In this document: piece after piece, positions 16,852 through 25,204 of the stretch
Position numbering within the stretch: the first letter of the stretch is position 1
Layout of the letters: the number at the start of each line of letters is the position of its first letter
DNA from: CAZOKH01 sp964580315
GTDB lineage: Bacteria; Chloroflexota; Anaerolineae; Anaerolineales; Anaerolineaceae
DNA: 43,856 nt
Direction of reading: 5' to 3'
Assembly: GCA_964580315.1 (NCBI GenBank)
Contig: CAZOKH010000021.1
Coordinates: 1-43,856 of the forward strand
Made by a program: the position numbers and the translations under genes
Notes under the pieces: model-generated
What the model was told of the DNA's origin: nothing
Seen by the model: only the letters and a program-made list of their open reading frames with translations
Databases searched by the model: none

Positions 16852-19065
16852 TTACGGCGTTCGAACTTTTAAGTAGTAGGTATTCCCTTTATATGCCCAG
16901 GTTTGCATAGCCGGGGGCGGCAAAAATTCGCCCTTGCTGTCATCTTCTGTTCGCAGGGTGAACAGATAGGCAGTATCCTTCCATTGCTCGTCATTGGGCT
17001 TTCCAGTGGAAACGGTCACCTGGGGAATGTTGTAAACAAAGAAAGTTCGCGTGATGTTCTTTTTTAAGTTGCTGCGCTCATCAGAGGGGAATGATTGAAC
17101 CTGAACCCACATCTTTTCTTCGTGTTTGGCAGCATCCAGTTGATAGACCGATTCTGCCAGCGATTTGGCCACCCGGGCAAATTCAGCTTCTTTATAAAGC
17201 AATGTGGAATATTCCGGAAGACCGCAAAGCACATAAAACATCAAGCCGCACAATGCTGCATAGCACCATTGTTTTGCCTTAATACCCATCAAATGAAAAG
17301 TGCTGATGCCCATCAGGAAAAAACTGAACGGCAAATAGGCGTCTTGGATAATGTGAACATAAGCGCCGTCCAGTGAAGCCCCCTTGTCTGACCAGATCGG
17401 CACCCGTGGGAATGGAAAAGTTTTTTCCACCAGCATAAGATAAGCCATCACAACCAGCACACTGCTCATCCCCAGGCTGATTAGCGCATCACGCCGGTTA
17501 TTTCTATCCGATCTCATCGGTTGCAGAAAGACAATCAGGGCCGTGATTAACAGCAAAGGAGAGAAAGCGATCAAATAACGTCCCATCAACAGATGCGGCA
17601 GAGGAAAATTATAGCCAGCCCGTGTGCTGTGCCGCACGACTGCCACAAAAAAGGTTCCCAGCAGCAGCAGAATGCTGATCACCCAGCGGGTATTCAGGTT
17701 TCGCAATTCTTTCCACTGGATCCGCAGCAGTGAAAAAATCAAGATACTGAGAATCGGCGCACAGATCATAGCCAGATAACCGGCATAAAATTCTGCCCAC
17801 ATCACATAATAGGGCAAGGTGATCTGCTCTGGCCTGGGCGAACGTGTGACCCCAAAACCCAGCATATCAGCCACCGGCACTCCCTGCGCCACACCTGCTG
17901 CCACCCAGGCGCCGTTCACCAAAAAGGCTGACAATGCCATCAAAAGAAAATGAGTGATTTTTTTCCTGCCCGGTTGGATGAGACTCTTTTCCCCTTCAAA
18001 TGGATTGATCCACCAGCACAACAAAAAAGCTGGAACCGCCACCAGCGTGATGTAGCGCGTCAGCCACAACATTCCCAGCAGAACACCCGCCAGGATATCC
18101 CAGGCCGGTTTCCGCTGACGCGGTGCACACACGATGAAAAAAATCGCCCACAGGAAAATGGGAACATAAATGTTCTCACTCATAATGAGTTGCGGCGCCA
18201 CCAGGTGATAGGGATGCAATATTGCCAACAGGGTAACGATCAGGCTGGAGCGCGCCTTCAAGAAACGGCGCGCAATCAAAAACAGAGGAAAAACCACCGA
18301 TGAGCTGTAAAGTACATTCAGGACTTTAACAGCGGCATAAACTTTATCAGGTGAAAAGGCAAAAGCAGGAGAAATAAACACAGGATACATCGGTGGATAG
18401 TGGTGATACTCGTAAACAAAAGACAATCTCGAGAAGATTTGCCTGGCCATGCTGAAATAAATCACTTCATCACCTGGAATACGCGGGCCATAGGCATTGG
18501 GTAAAACCCAGATGATTTTTAACAAAATCAAACCCAAAAACATTGCACCAACGCAAACAAATTCCACGCGTTTGGTCAAATCAGAACCGGCTGCTTTTTG
18601 AGCCGGCTCTAACAGCCAGCCAAAAAACAGCACCTGTGCACAGATTACCAGCGCCCAAATCATCACCGGCTGCAAATAAGGATAATAGACCAACCAACTG
18701 TGGGGCAGCAGCGCTTCTGCTTCAGTGAGATAAAAAATCGCCGTCATCATCCCCAGGGCTGCTGCCGGGGCAATCCAGTTAGAGTAAAAATGAATTAGGA
18801 AATATTTTTTGGGGAAGAGTTCAGATTTTTCATTCTTAAAAGTAAAAACAGCCTGCCATAAAAACACGCCTGCGATCACCAGAAACCCCGCCACGCCAAG
18901 TGCCCGCATTTTAGACAGGTTGAACAGCCAGTGTTCTTCGCTTTTTGAACCGCTAAGAATATAGAACAAAACCAACGCCAGGGTTTCCAGGAAAGATACC
19001 CCCCACAAGAATGAGTACTTTCTCCACCCGGTTGATTTTGCATACGTTTTATTTTTTGAGAGCAT
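16852..19065 (-). CDS. Large membrane glycosyltransferase, GT39/PMT_2-like
   Basis: This 737-residue polytopic membrane protein resembles dolichyl- or polyprenyl-phosphate sugar transferases. After several N-terminal helices comes a loop with GPRIPGDEVIYFSMARQ, where the DE pair is at the expected catalytic site. HHYPPMYPVFISPAF follows, then about ten more hydrophobic segments and a soluble C-terminal region of about 110 residues. The N-terminal block of extra helices before the DE loop is longer than in ArnT. I chose the ATG at 19065 because AGGA lies seven bases upstream; a TTG at 19080 would add five residues. The donor and acceptor are unknown. Confidence 0.75.
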   Translation of the reverse strand: MLSKNKTYAKSTGWRKYSFLWGVSFLETLALVLFYILSGSKSEEHWLFNLSKMRALGVAGFLVIAGVFLWQAVFTFKNEKSELFPKKYFLIHFYSNWIAPAAALGMMTAIFYLTEAEALLPHSWLVYYPYLQPVMIWALVICAQVLFFGWLLEPAQKAAGSDLTKRVEFVCVGAMFLGLILLKIIWVLPNAYGPRIPGDEVIYFSMARQIFSRLSFVYEYHHYPPMYPVFISPAFAFSPDKVYAAVKVLNVLYSSSVVFPLFLIARRFLKARSSLIVTLLAILHPYHLVAPQLIMSENIYVPIFLWAIFFIVCAPRQRKPAWDILAGVLLGMLWLTRYITLVAVPAFLLCWWINPFEGEKSLIQPGRKKITHFLLMALSAFLVNGAWVAAGVAQGVPVADMLGFGVTRSPRPEQITLPYYVMWAEFYAGYLAMICAPILSILIFSLLRIQWKELRNLNTRWVISILLLLGTFFVAVVRHSTRAGYNFPLPHLLMGRYLIAFSPLLLITALIVFLQPMRSDRNNRRDALISLGMSSVLVVMAYLMLVEKTFPFPRVPIWSDKGASLDGAYVHIIQDAYLPFSFFLMGISTFHLMGIKAKQWCYAALCGLMFYVLCGLPEYSTLLYKEAEFARVAKSLAESVYQLDAAKHEEKMWVQVQSFPSDERSNLKKNITRTFFVYNIPQVTVSTGKPNDEQWKDTAYLFTLRTEDDSKGEFLPPPAMQTWAYKGNTYYLKVRTP

Positions 19066-19112
19066 TCCTTGATCCTGCAACCGCCAGAGTTTCGCCCAAT
19101 TATACTGCCTCT

Positions 19113-20216
19113 CTATTCCGGCAACCTGGCTCTTGCCAGGGCGCGCTCAAAATAACCCCCGTTCAGGCTTATGTGTTTTATGCCTTTGGCAAATAAAGCC
19201 TCCATCAGCGGCCGCATTTGATTCCCATAATGATTCATACACGCTTCTGGATGAATACCAGGCCAGGAATAACAGGATACCGTTGTCCGGCGATTTGTTG
19301 ATGGTATGGATGAAGGTACGGTCAAATCCCACTCTGGATCATCCGGGTTGAATTGGTATTTATCCAGGTTCCCCTGGGGTATGCCTTCGATGCCTCTCAC
19401 TGTTTGCGGAGTAGTTGTCAACAAATAGGGATCAACCGACAAATCGACAATCACAGCATGTGCAGGCAGCCAGGCGATCCAAGCGTTGGGAACGACCGGC
19501 TTACCGGGATCGCGTCGTTGGGTTGCATCAACCAGGATATCGGACCGTCTGATTAATTTTTCCATATGAACTGGATTCGCCACGATATTTCGGCCCACGC
19601 AGCAAGCAATGGAACCATTCCCATTGTTTTCCATGTGACTATTGTTGCGTTCAATACTCCCCAATTTGGTTACGGCTTCAACAGCATGTTTACCAACCAT
19701 TCCAGCTCCTAACACCAATACCTGAACTGGCTCATCATTTTCTTTTCTCAAACCATTCCACTGTTTTTCAAGGATATCAAAAGCAACTTCCAGTCCATTC
19801 CATGCCACAGCCCGCATATTCTCAACCAGTCGAATATTCTGGTCGTCTAGAATGCCATCCAAAGAAATCGCATCGATTTTTTGTTTTTTCAATAAGGCAA
19901 CTCTTTGAGGTCTGGTTGAAAAATGCAGCATGGAAATCAGGCAACTACCAGCCGGTATCCAATGGATTTCTTCCTCGCTGGGCGCTCTCAAGATCATGAC
20001 ATAATCTTTCGTGAAGGTTTCTCTTCGTTCCACCTGGAAAACATGAGGATTCCCCTGCCGATAATCGCTGAAGCTAAACCCCATACGGTCTCCATATCCT
20101 TCAGCAAGATAAACATCTGCGAAACGCGTCAGATATTGAATGAAATCTGGTAAAAAGGCGCGTTTCTCACCCATCTCTTTTTGCATGTGAGGAAATCCAA
20201 TGGAATATCTCTTCAT
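19113..20216 (-). CDS. Alanine dehydrogenase/CEOS-like NAD-dependent dehydrogenase, paralog 1
   Basis: This 367-residue protein is like the alanine dehydrogenase/PNT family and the related N5-(carboxyethyl)ornithine synthase group. The N-terminus (GFPHMQKEMGEKRAFLP) corresponds to the substrate-binding Lys/Arg region. YLAEGYGDRMGFSFSDY matches the family's GxGxGxSDxDY segment, and VLVLGAGMVGKHAVEA is the nucleotide-binding loop. The C-terminal part has VDLSVDPY and CYSWPGIHPEACM, shared with the adjacent paralog but not with classic alanine dehydrogenase. I chose the ATG at 20216, with AGGGAG seven bases upstream; the longer frame to 20387 has no support. It lies 91 bases behind paralog 2 on the same strand. 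The substrate is unknown. Confidence 0.8.
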   Translation of the reverse strand: MKRYSIGFPHMQKEMGEKRAFLPDFIQYLTRFADVYLAEGYGDRMGFSFSDYRQGNPHVFQVERRETFTKDYVMILRAPSEEEIHWIPAGSCLISMLHFSTRPQRVALLKKQKIDAISLDGILDDQNIRLVENMRAVAWNGLEVAFDILEKQWNGLRKENDEPVQVLVLGAGMVGKHAVEAVTKLGSIERNNSHMENNGNGSIACCVGRNIVANPVHMEKLIRRSDILVDATQRRDPGKPVVPNAWIAWLPAHAVIVDLSVDPYLLTTTPQTVRGIEGIPQGNLDKYQFNPDDPEWDLTVPSSIPSTNRRTTVSCYSWPGIHPEACMNHYGNQMRPLMEALFAKGIKHISLNGGYFERALARARLPE

Positions 20217-20307
20217 GGTTACTCCCTTTTTTTCGTATTTTTCTTGAGTGCAAAGAACACAAAATTTCCAATACCGTTTTTGACCATGCAGCCTGTCTAT
20301 ATGATCA

Positions 20308-21426
20308 CTACCAGCTTGAAAGCAATGCCCGGTGAATGGCGCGGTGAAAATAAGACCCATCAGCTTGAATGTTGCTGACACCATCATTCTCTATTAATGT
20401 CCTCAAAATCGGGCTCAACTGGCGGCCATAGATAGCCATACACTCCTTCGGGTGAATACCAGGCCAGGAATAACAGGATACAACATGTCTTTGATTTTGC
20501 CTGTTTGTTTCTATGGGCATTGAATCATAAATCGGGTCGCCAGGGGCAAATACATACTGGTCTAAATTCCCCTGCGGGATGCCTTCAATGCCTTTTACAC
20601 AAATTGGATGGGCATCGTAATCATAAGGATCCACCGACAAATCAACAATCACGGCATGTAAACGCATTAATCCAATCCATTCATTTGGTATAACCGGTAT
20701 GCTGGTATCTTTGCGCTGGGTTGCATCCACCAAAATATCGGTATATTGGATGATTTTCTGCATAATGTCGGGGTGGTTGGTTAAATCATAATCAACCGTA
20801 GTAACCTGGACGCCCGTGGCCCCAATTTTTGCCATTTGCTGCCAGGTATCCTCATTGCCGTAGCGAATCGCTGCCTGAGTGGCAAACATCCCAACGGCGC
20901 CTGCCCCCATCACAGTGACCTTGATTGGAAGGCGATTGGGATCTTCAAACCCGGGCGCCGGGTAGATGCTTCGCAATACTTGGAAAGCAACTTCAAGACC
21001 ATTCCATCCCACTGCGCGCAAATTTTCGACAATTCGCCGTCCCACGTCATCTTTCAACGAATCCAAAGAAATTGCCTCAATGCCCAATTCCTTCAGGTGA
21101 GCTGTTCTTTGAAGACGGGTTGGATAGTGAAGCATCGAAATGAGACAGGCGCCCGGTCGCATTTTTTCAACTTTCGCATCACCCGGATAGCGCAAAACAA
21201 CGACAAAATCTTGTTGATAGGTTTCATCGTTCGAAACAAACCTCACACTTGGGGCAACTGACAGATAATCGCTTTCAGAAAACCCCATGCCGTCACCATA
21301 GCCTTGTTCTAGGTAAACATCAGCGCCCAGGCCTGCCAGAAGGTTTATTAGCTCAGGCAGGAAATCTCTCTGTTCTCCATTTTCAAGATGCATTTTTTGA
21401 AACCCAAATGTGATTTTCTTTGTCAT
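20308..21426 (-). CDS. Alanine dehydrogenase/CEOS-like NAD-dependent dehydrogenase, paralog 2
   Basis: This 372-residue protein shares its whole length with the downstream paralog. It has GFQKMHLENGEQRDFLP at the N-terminus, YLEQGYGDGMGFSESDY, the nucleotide loop VTVMGAGAVGMFATQA, then VDLSVDPYDYD and CYSWPGIHPKECM. Family knowledge suggests NAD-dependent oxidative deamination of an amino acid, or reductive joining of an amino acid with a keto acid. The ATG at 21426 has AAGGAT upstream; the frame to 21492 is not supported. It is the first gene of its transcript, with a candidate -10 box and a palindrome in the gap shared with the divergent ROK regulator. Confidence 0.8.
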   Translation of the reverse strand: MTKKITFGFQKMHLENGEQRDFLPELINLLAGLGADVYLEQGYGDGMGFSESDYLSVAPSVRFVSNDETYQQDFVVVLRYPGDAKVEKMRPGACLISMLHYPTRLQRTAHLKELGIEAISLDSLKDDVGRRIVENLRAVGWNGLEVAFQVLRSIYPAPGFEDPNRLPIKVTVMGAGAVGMFATQAAIRYGNEDTWQQMAKIGATGVQVTTVDYDLTNHPDIMQKIIQYTDILVDATQRKDTSIPVIPNEWIGLMRLHAVIVDLSVDPYDYDAHPICVKGIEGIPQGNLDQYVFAPGDPIYDSMPIETNRQNQRHVVSCYSWPGIHPKECMAIYGRQLSPILRTLIENDGVSNIQADGSYFHRAIHRALLSSW

Positions 21427-21448
21427 TTGATATCCTTTATGCCAACAG

Positions 21449-21462
21449 CCAAAACGTTTTGG
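21449..21462. promoter_or_regulatory. Palindromic operator candidate, LacI-family type
   Basis: CCAAAACGTTTTGG is a perfect 14-base palindrome with the central CG typical of LacI/GalR-family operators. It begins four bases downstream of the minus-strand TATAAT at 21471-21466 and covers the expected start of transcription of the dehydrogenase genes. No LacI-type gene is in the window. Confidence 0.5.
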
Positions 21463-21465
21463 GAT

Positions 21466-21471
21466 ATTATA
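21466..21471 (-). promoter_or_regulatory. Candidate -10 box of the dehydrogenase gene pair
   Basis: TATAAT reads on the minus strand about 40 bases before the paralog 2 start. The -35 region is weak, which suits an activated or tightly controlled promoter. Confidence 0.45.
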
Positions 21472-21589
21472 GCCTGTTTTAATCAGCACCAATCCAATTT
21501 TCCAATAAAAGCCTCCATATTGTCAGCTCTATCATAGTTAACATTCTTAAAAAATCCTTAATCCTCTTGAAATTATTAGGAAATTCTGC

Positions 21590-21620
21590 TACTCTTACTT
21601 ACATAATGTAAGTAAGAGTA
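21590..21620. promoter_or_regulatory. 31-bp perfect palindrome, ROK operator candidate
   Basis: TACTCTTACTTACAT (21590-21604), one central base, and its exact complement (21606-21620) form a 31-bp inverted repeat. It ends 28 bases before the ROK gene start. A third half-site TGTAAGTAA at 21627-21635 repeats the one at 21607-21615 exactly 20 bases on. A TTGAAA at 21567-21572 could be the -35 with the -10 inside the palindrome. Autoregulation is the natural reading. Confidence 0.75.
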
Positions 21621-21648
21621 ATTAACTGTAAGTAACTAATAGGACGCC

Positions 21649-22842
21649 ATGAAACATATCCGAACGATCACTGCCAATGAAATGCGCGGAATCAACCGAA
21701 CCGCCATCCTTGAACTAATCCGACGAGATGGTCCCACCTCCCGTTCCTACATCGCTGAAACCCTCAACGTCAGTTTGCCAACTGTCATGCGCATTGTAGA
21801 TGAACTGATTGCCGAAAAATACGTACGCGAAATCGATCAAAAAGAATGGAGCGGCGGCCGTCGTCGTTCTTTGATCAAATTCAACACCAAAGAACATCTC
21901 ACCATTGGTCTTGACCTGGGTGGAACGAAATTCTATGGCGCCGTATCCGATCTGGGCGGCGATATCCTGTTCGAACGCTCCATCCCCCGTCACGGTACGA
22001 AGGGTGAAGAAAGCTATCAGGTAATCGTTCAGCTCATTCAAGATTTATTGGAAATGGCGCAGCAAACCAGCATTTCCATCATGGGCATCGGCATCGGCGT
22101 CCCGGGTGTCACCTATCACGACCGCGGCGTTATCGAGTGGGCTCCCAGCCTGGAATGGCGCAATTTCCCTCTGGCTGAAAGAATTCACAGCCATTTCAAT
22201 TTGCCCATCATTGTCGATAACGATGTTAATCTTTCGGCATTAGGTGAAATGTGGTTCGGCGCAGGCAAAGATATAAACAACCTGGTACTGATTAACATCG
22301 GCACTGGCATCGGCGCCGGCGTGGTCATCGACGGCGCGTTGTACCGCGGCAGCAATGAAATGGCTGGAGAAATTGGCTATCTAATGCCCGGCCGTGAATA
22401 TCTCTTAAATGATTACCCGGGATATGGTGCCCTGGAACTACTATCAGCAGGAACTGGTATTGCCCAGCGCGCGCGTGATGTGCTCAGTTCATCGCGCAGT
22501 CAAGCTGACCTTGATGCCATCACCGCTGAAGATGTATTCCTTGCTCACCGCAAAGGTGAAACCTGGGCAACCGTCATCATCCAGGAGACTATCGACTATC
22601 TGGCTATTGCCATTGCCGCAGTTATCACATTCTTTGACCCTGATGTGGTGGCTTTGGGTGGCGGTGTTATCCAGTCAGCCGACCTGTTGATCGGTCCCAT
22701 CCTTCAAAAGCTGGAAGGAAAAGTTCCGCGAACTCCTCCCATTATCGCCTCATCTCTCGGGCACCGAGCCGCCGCGCTGGGCGCCATGATAAACCTGTTG
22801 CACAATGTTTCTGATTTCTATATCGTCCGCAAGCTATCATGA
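21649..22842 (+). CDS. ROK family transcriptional regulator
   Basis: This 397-residue regulator has an N-terminal winged helix-turn-helix (about 14-62, with TSRSYIAETLNVSLPTVMRIVDEL). A sugar-kinase-like ROK domain begins with LTIGLDLGGTKFYGAV near residue 85 and includes IVDNDVNLSALGEMWFGAG and NIGTGIGAGVVIDG. Family members sense sugars or sugar derivatives and control uptake operons. The usual Cys-rich zinc site (CxCGxxGCxE) is absent; the same place reads NDYPGYGALE. AGGA precedes the ATG. It is divergent from the dehydrogenase pair and 104 bases ahead of the ABC operon, which it probably controls together with its own promoter. Confidence 0.9.
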   Translation: MKHIRTITANEMRGINRTAILELIRRDGPTSRSYIAETLNVSLPTVMRIVDELIAEKYVREIDQKEWSGGRRRSLIKFNTKEHLTIGLDLGGTKFYGAVSDLGGDILFERSIPRHGTKGEESYQVIVQLIQDLLEMAQQTSISIMGIGIGVPGVTYHDRGVIEWAPSLEWRNFPLAERIHSHFNLPIIVDNDVNLSALGEMWFGAGKDINNLVLINIGTGIGAGVVIDGALYRGSNEMAGEIGYLMPGREYLLNDYPGYGALELLSAGTGIAQRARDVLSSSRSQADLDAITAEDVFLAHRKGETWATVIIQETIDYLAIAIAAVITFFDPDVVALGGGVIQSADLLIGPILQKLEGKVPRTPPIIASSLGHRAAALGAMINLLHNVSDFYIVRKLS

Positions 22843-22884
22843 TATTTCACTTAAGCCCTACTAACATTAAGAGAAAGGAGGTCA

Positions 22885-22950
22885 GTGGAAAACCGGTATC
22901 TTAATTCGTTCGTTCCTATTCAAAACCCTACTGGAGGAAAAATAGAATGA
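22885..22950 (+). CDS. Possible 21-codon leader peptide before the binding-protein gene
   Basis: A strong AAAGGAGGT sequence (22874-22882) is followed by GTG at 22885 and an open frame of 21 codons. Its TGA overlaps the binding-protein ATG (ATGA at 22947-22950). The overlap suggests coupling, but the spacing of three bases from the ribosome site is short. The AAAGGAGGT may instead be incidental. Confidence 0.25.
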   Translation: MENRYLNSFVPIQNPTGGKIE

Positions 22951-24146
22951 AAAGTAAATGGAGCATTATCTCTCTCCTTGTTCTGCTGGTGCTGGTTATT
23001 TCAGCCTGCGCCCCGCAAGCCCCTGTCGCAGAACAACCGGCAGCAGAAGCCGAACAGCCCGCTGCTGAAGAACCTGCAGCTGAACAACCTGCCGAAGTGC
23101 AGGCCATCAACCTGGCTGATTTAAAAATTGACTGCTCGCAGTATGCTGATGAATTCGCCAAAAGCCCCAACGGCGAACCCGCCACCCCGGCTAAAGACGT
23201 CACCCTGACTGACGAAGAGATTGCTAAAGTAAAAGAAAGCAATTACAAAGCCGCTTTATTGTGGGCTGGCGCAGGTGAATGGTATAACGGCCTCACCGAT
23301 GGCGCCAAAGCTGAATTCGAAAAACTGGGTATTGAAATCGTTGCCACGGCCGATGCCCAGTTCGACCCTGCCAAGCAGGCCACCGACGTGGAAACCGCCC
23401 TGGCTCTGGATCCTGACATTATCCTTACCCTGGTGGTTGACCCGGTCTCCGGCGCACAGGCCTTTCAGCCAGCTGTTGACAAAGGCGTAACCCTGGTGTT
23501 TGCCGATAACGGAGCCGATGGCTACGTTGCCGGTCAGCAATATGTCGGTATTGTTACCGGCGATCATTTCGGTATGGGACGCGGCTCAGCCGACCTGATG
23601 GCTGAAGCCCTGGGCGGTAAAGGCGCAATTGGCTTCATTTATCATGATGCCGATTACTTTGTGACCAACAACCGCGACCGCGCGTTTGCCTGCTGGCTGC
23701 AGGAGAAATATCCCGACGTCAAGATTGTGGCTGCCGGCGGCTTCACCGAAGAGCCCAAGACCGAAGAAGTTGCTTCAGCCATGCTGGTTCAGCATCCTGA
23801 AATTACCGGCATCTATGTTGCCTGGGATGTGGCTGCTGAAGGCGTCATCGCCGCATTGCGCTCAGCCGGCCGCACCGATGTTAAAGTAGTCACCGAAGAC
23901 CTGGGCGCCAACAATGATCTCGATATGGCTCAGGGTGGTAACCTGTACGGTAAAACCATTGACCTGCCTTACCAGATTGGTCAGACCATGGCCATCATGG
24001 CTGCCCAGAACCTGATCGAAAAACAGGCTCCCCCGTTCGTGGTGGTTGATCTGATCAAGGTTAAAAAAGACAACCTGGTAGATTCGTGGCAACAAGCCCT
24101 CAACATGCAACCCCCGGAGAATGTTTTACAGGCTCTCGGACAATAA
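22947..24146 (+). CDS. Sugar-type ABC transporter substrate-binding lipoprotein
   Basis: This is a 399-residue secreted lipoprotein. The signal sequence ends in a lipobox with Cys21 (VISAC), followed by an Ala/Glu/Pro-rich spacer to about residue 52. The periplasmic-binding-protein type 1 fold (ribose/rhizopine/AI-2 group) follows, with WAGAGEWYNGLTDGAKAEFEKLG, DPDIILTLVVDP and GIYVAWDVAAEGVIAAL. It captures a sugar or similar small molecule outside the membrane for the permease and ATPase encoded downstream. CTGGAGG lies nine bases before the ATG. The ligand is unknown; the embedded YhfX-like gene hints that it is not a plain sugar. Confidence 0.9.
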   Translation: MKSKWSIISLLVLLVLVISACAPQAPVAEQPAAEAEQPAAEEPAAEQPAEVQAINLADLKIDCSQYADEFAKSPNGEPATPAKDVTLTDEEIAKVKESNYKAALLWAGAGEWYNGLTDGAKAEFEKLGIEIVATADAQFDPAKQATDVETALALDPDIILTLVVDPVSGAQAFQPAVDKGVTLVFADNGADGYVAGQQYVGIVTGDHFGMGRGSADLMAEALGGKGAIGFIYHDADYFVTNNRDRAFACWLQEKYPDVKIVAAGGFTEEPKTEEVASAMLVQHPEITGIYVAWDVAAEGVIAALRSAGRTDVKVVTEDLGANNDLDMAQGGNLYGKTIDLPYQIGQTMAIMAAQNLIEKQAPPFVVVDLIKVKKDNLVDSWQQALNMQPPENVLQALGQ

Positions 24147-24161
24147 TATTTTTTGAATCAA

Positions 24162-24189
24162 CCCGGGCAGTCTGCAAGGGCTGCCCGGG
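24162..24189 (+). terminator. Intercistronic hairpin after the binding-protein gene
   Basis: CCCGGGCAG (24162-24170) pairs perfectly with CTGCCCGGG (24181-24189) around a ten-base loop. There is no T tract and the next ribosome site follows at once. It probably protects the binding-protein message and sets higher binding-protein output than permease output. Confidence 0.6.
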
Positions 24190-24210
24190 CATCCCACAGG
24201 AGATACCTCC

Positions 24211-25167
24211 GTGAACAATATTAAGAATCGGCTTCGCGCCCTAGAACTCCGTGATTATGTAGTTTATCTCAGCTTCTTTGTCATTCTCATTTTCTTTGCC
24301 TTTACATTGCGCGATCGAGGCTTCCTCACTGGTGATAATCTCATGAACATCCTCCGCCAGACCGCTATGGTTTCTGTGATGGCAGTTGGCATGACTTTCA
24401 CCATCACCGCCGGTGAGATCGACCTTTCAATCGGCTCCACCGTAGCCCTGGCAGCCCTGGTTGCAGGCGTTGTCTTGCGCACCCAGGGCATTGTGGTGGC
24501 AGTGATCGCCGCGTTGGCAGTCGGACTGGTAGTAGGTTTAATCAACGGCATCATAACTGCCAAAGTGCGTATTCCCGCTTTTTTGGTCACACTGGGTATC
24601 AGCGGCGTAATCAGCGGCCTGGCGCGCACCATCACAAACTTGACGGCAGTTCCGATTGTCAATGCGCCATTCAATTTCATCTTTGGTTCAGGCAACATCG
24701 GCCCCATCTCAACTTTATTTCTCTGGACCATTGCAGTGGCATTAATCGGTCACATTATGCTTCGCCACCTGCCCTTTGGCCGTATGGTGACCGCCACTGG
24801 CGGCAACCGCGCTGCGGCACGCTATTCGGGTGTGCGCACCGATAACATTCGGATTGCCGTGCTGGTCATCAGCTCCGTAACTGCCGCCCTGGCAGGTTTG
24901 TTGTATGCCGGCCGTTTACACGGGGCGCGCTATACCCTGGGTGAAACCGACCTGATGACGGTCATCGCCGCTGTCATCATCGGTGGAACTTCCTTCTCCG
25001 GCGGGAAAGGCTCCGTAATTGGCGCCATTATCGGTTCGCTGGTGATGGGTATGTTAAACAATGGATTGTTATTAATGGGATTAAGCGTTTCCGAGCAAAT
25101 GATTGCCAGAGGAATCATCATCGTTTTGGCAGTATCGTTAAGTCTGCGCGAAGAGTTGGAACGTTAA
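24211..25167 (+). CDS. Sugar-type ABC transporter permease, RbsC-like
   Basis: This 318-residue membrane protein of the BPD_transp_2 family forms the channel with a second copy of itself. Around eight to ten hydrophobic segments are visible, with MAVGMTFTITAGEIDLSIGS near residues 55-74 and IIGGTSFSGGKGSVIGAIIG near 250, the family signature regions. The start codon is GTG, chosen because CAGGAG lies eight bases upstream at 24198-24203. It is encoded between the binding protein and the YhfX-like enzyme in one operon. Confidence 0.9.
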   Translation: MNNIKNRLRALELRDYVVYLSFFVILIFFAFTLRDRGFLTGDNLMNILRQTAMVSVMAVGMTFTITAGEIDLSIGSTVALAALVAGVVLRTQGIVVAVIAALAVGLVVGLINGIITAKVRIPAFLVTLGISGVISGLARTITNLTAVPIVNAPFNFIFGSGNIGPISTLFLWTIAVALIGHIMLRHLPFGRMVTATGGNRAAARYSGVRTDNIRIAVLVISSVTAALAGLLYAGRLHGARYTLGETDLMTVIAAVIIGGTSFSGGKGSVIGAIIGSLVMGMLNNGLLLMGLSVSEQMIARGIIIVLAVSLSLREELER

Positions 25168-25204
25168 CCGTGTTTTCCGGTTGGTATTGGATGAGGAGGA
25201 TAAT

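Noticed and set aside
20217..20387. Longer N-terminus for dehydrogenase paralog 1, reaching into paralog 2.
   Set aside because: The extra 57 residues have no counterpart in the paralog, and a proper ribosome site precedes the ATG at 20216.
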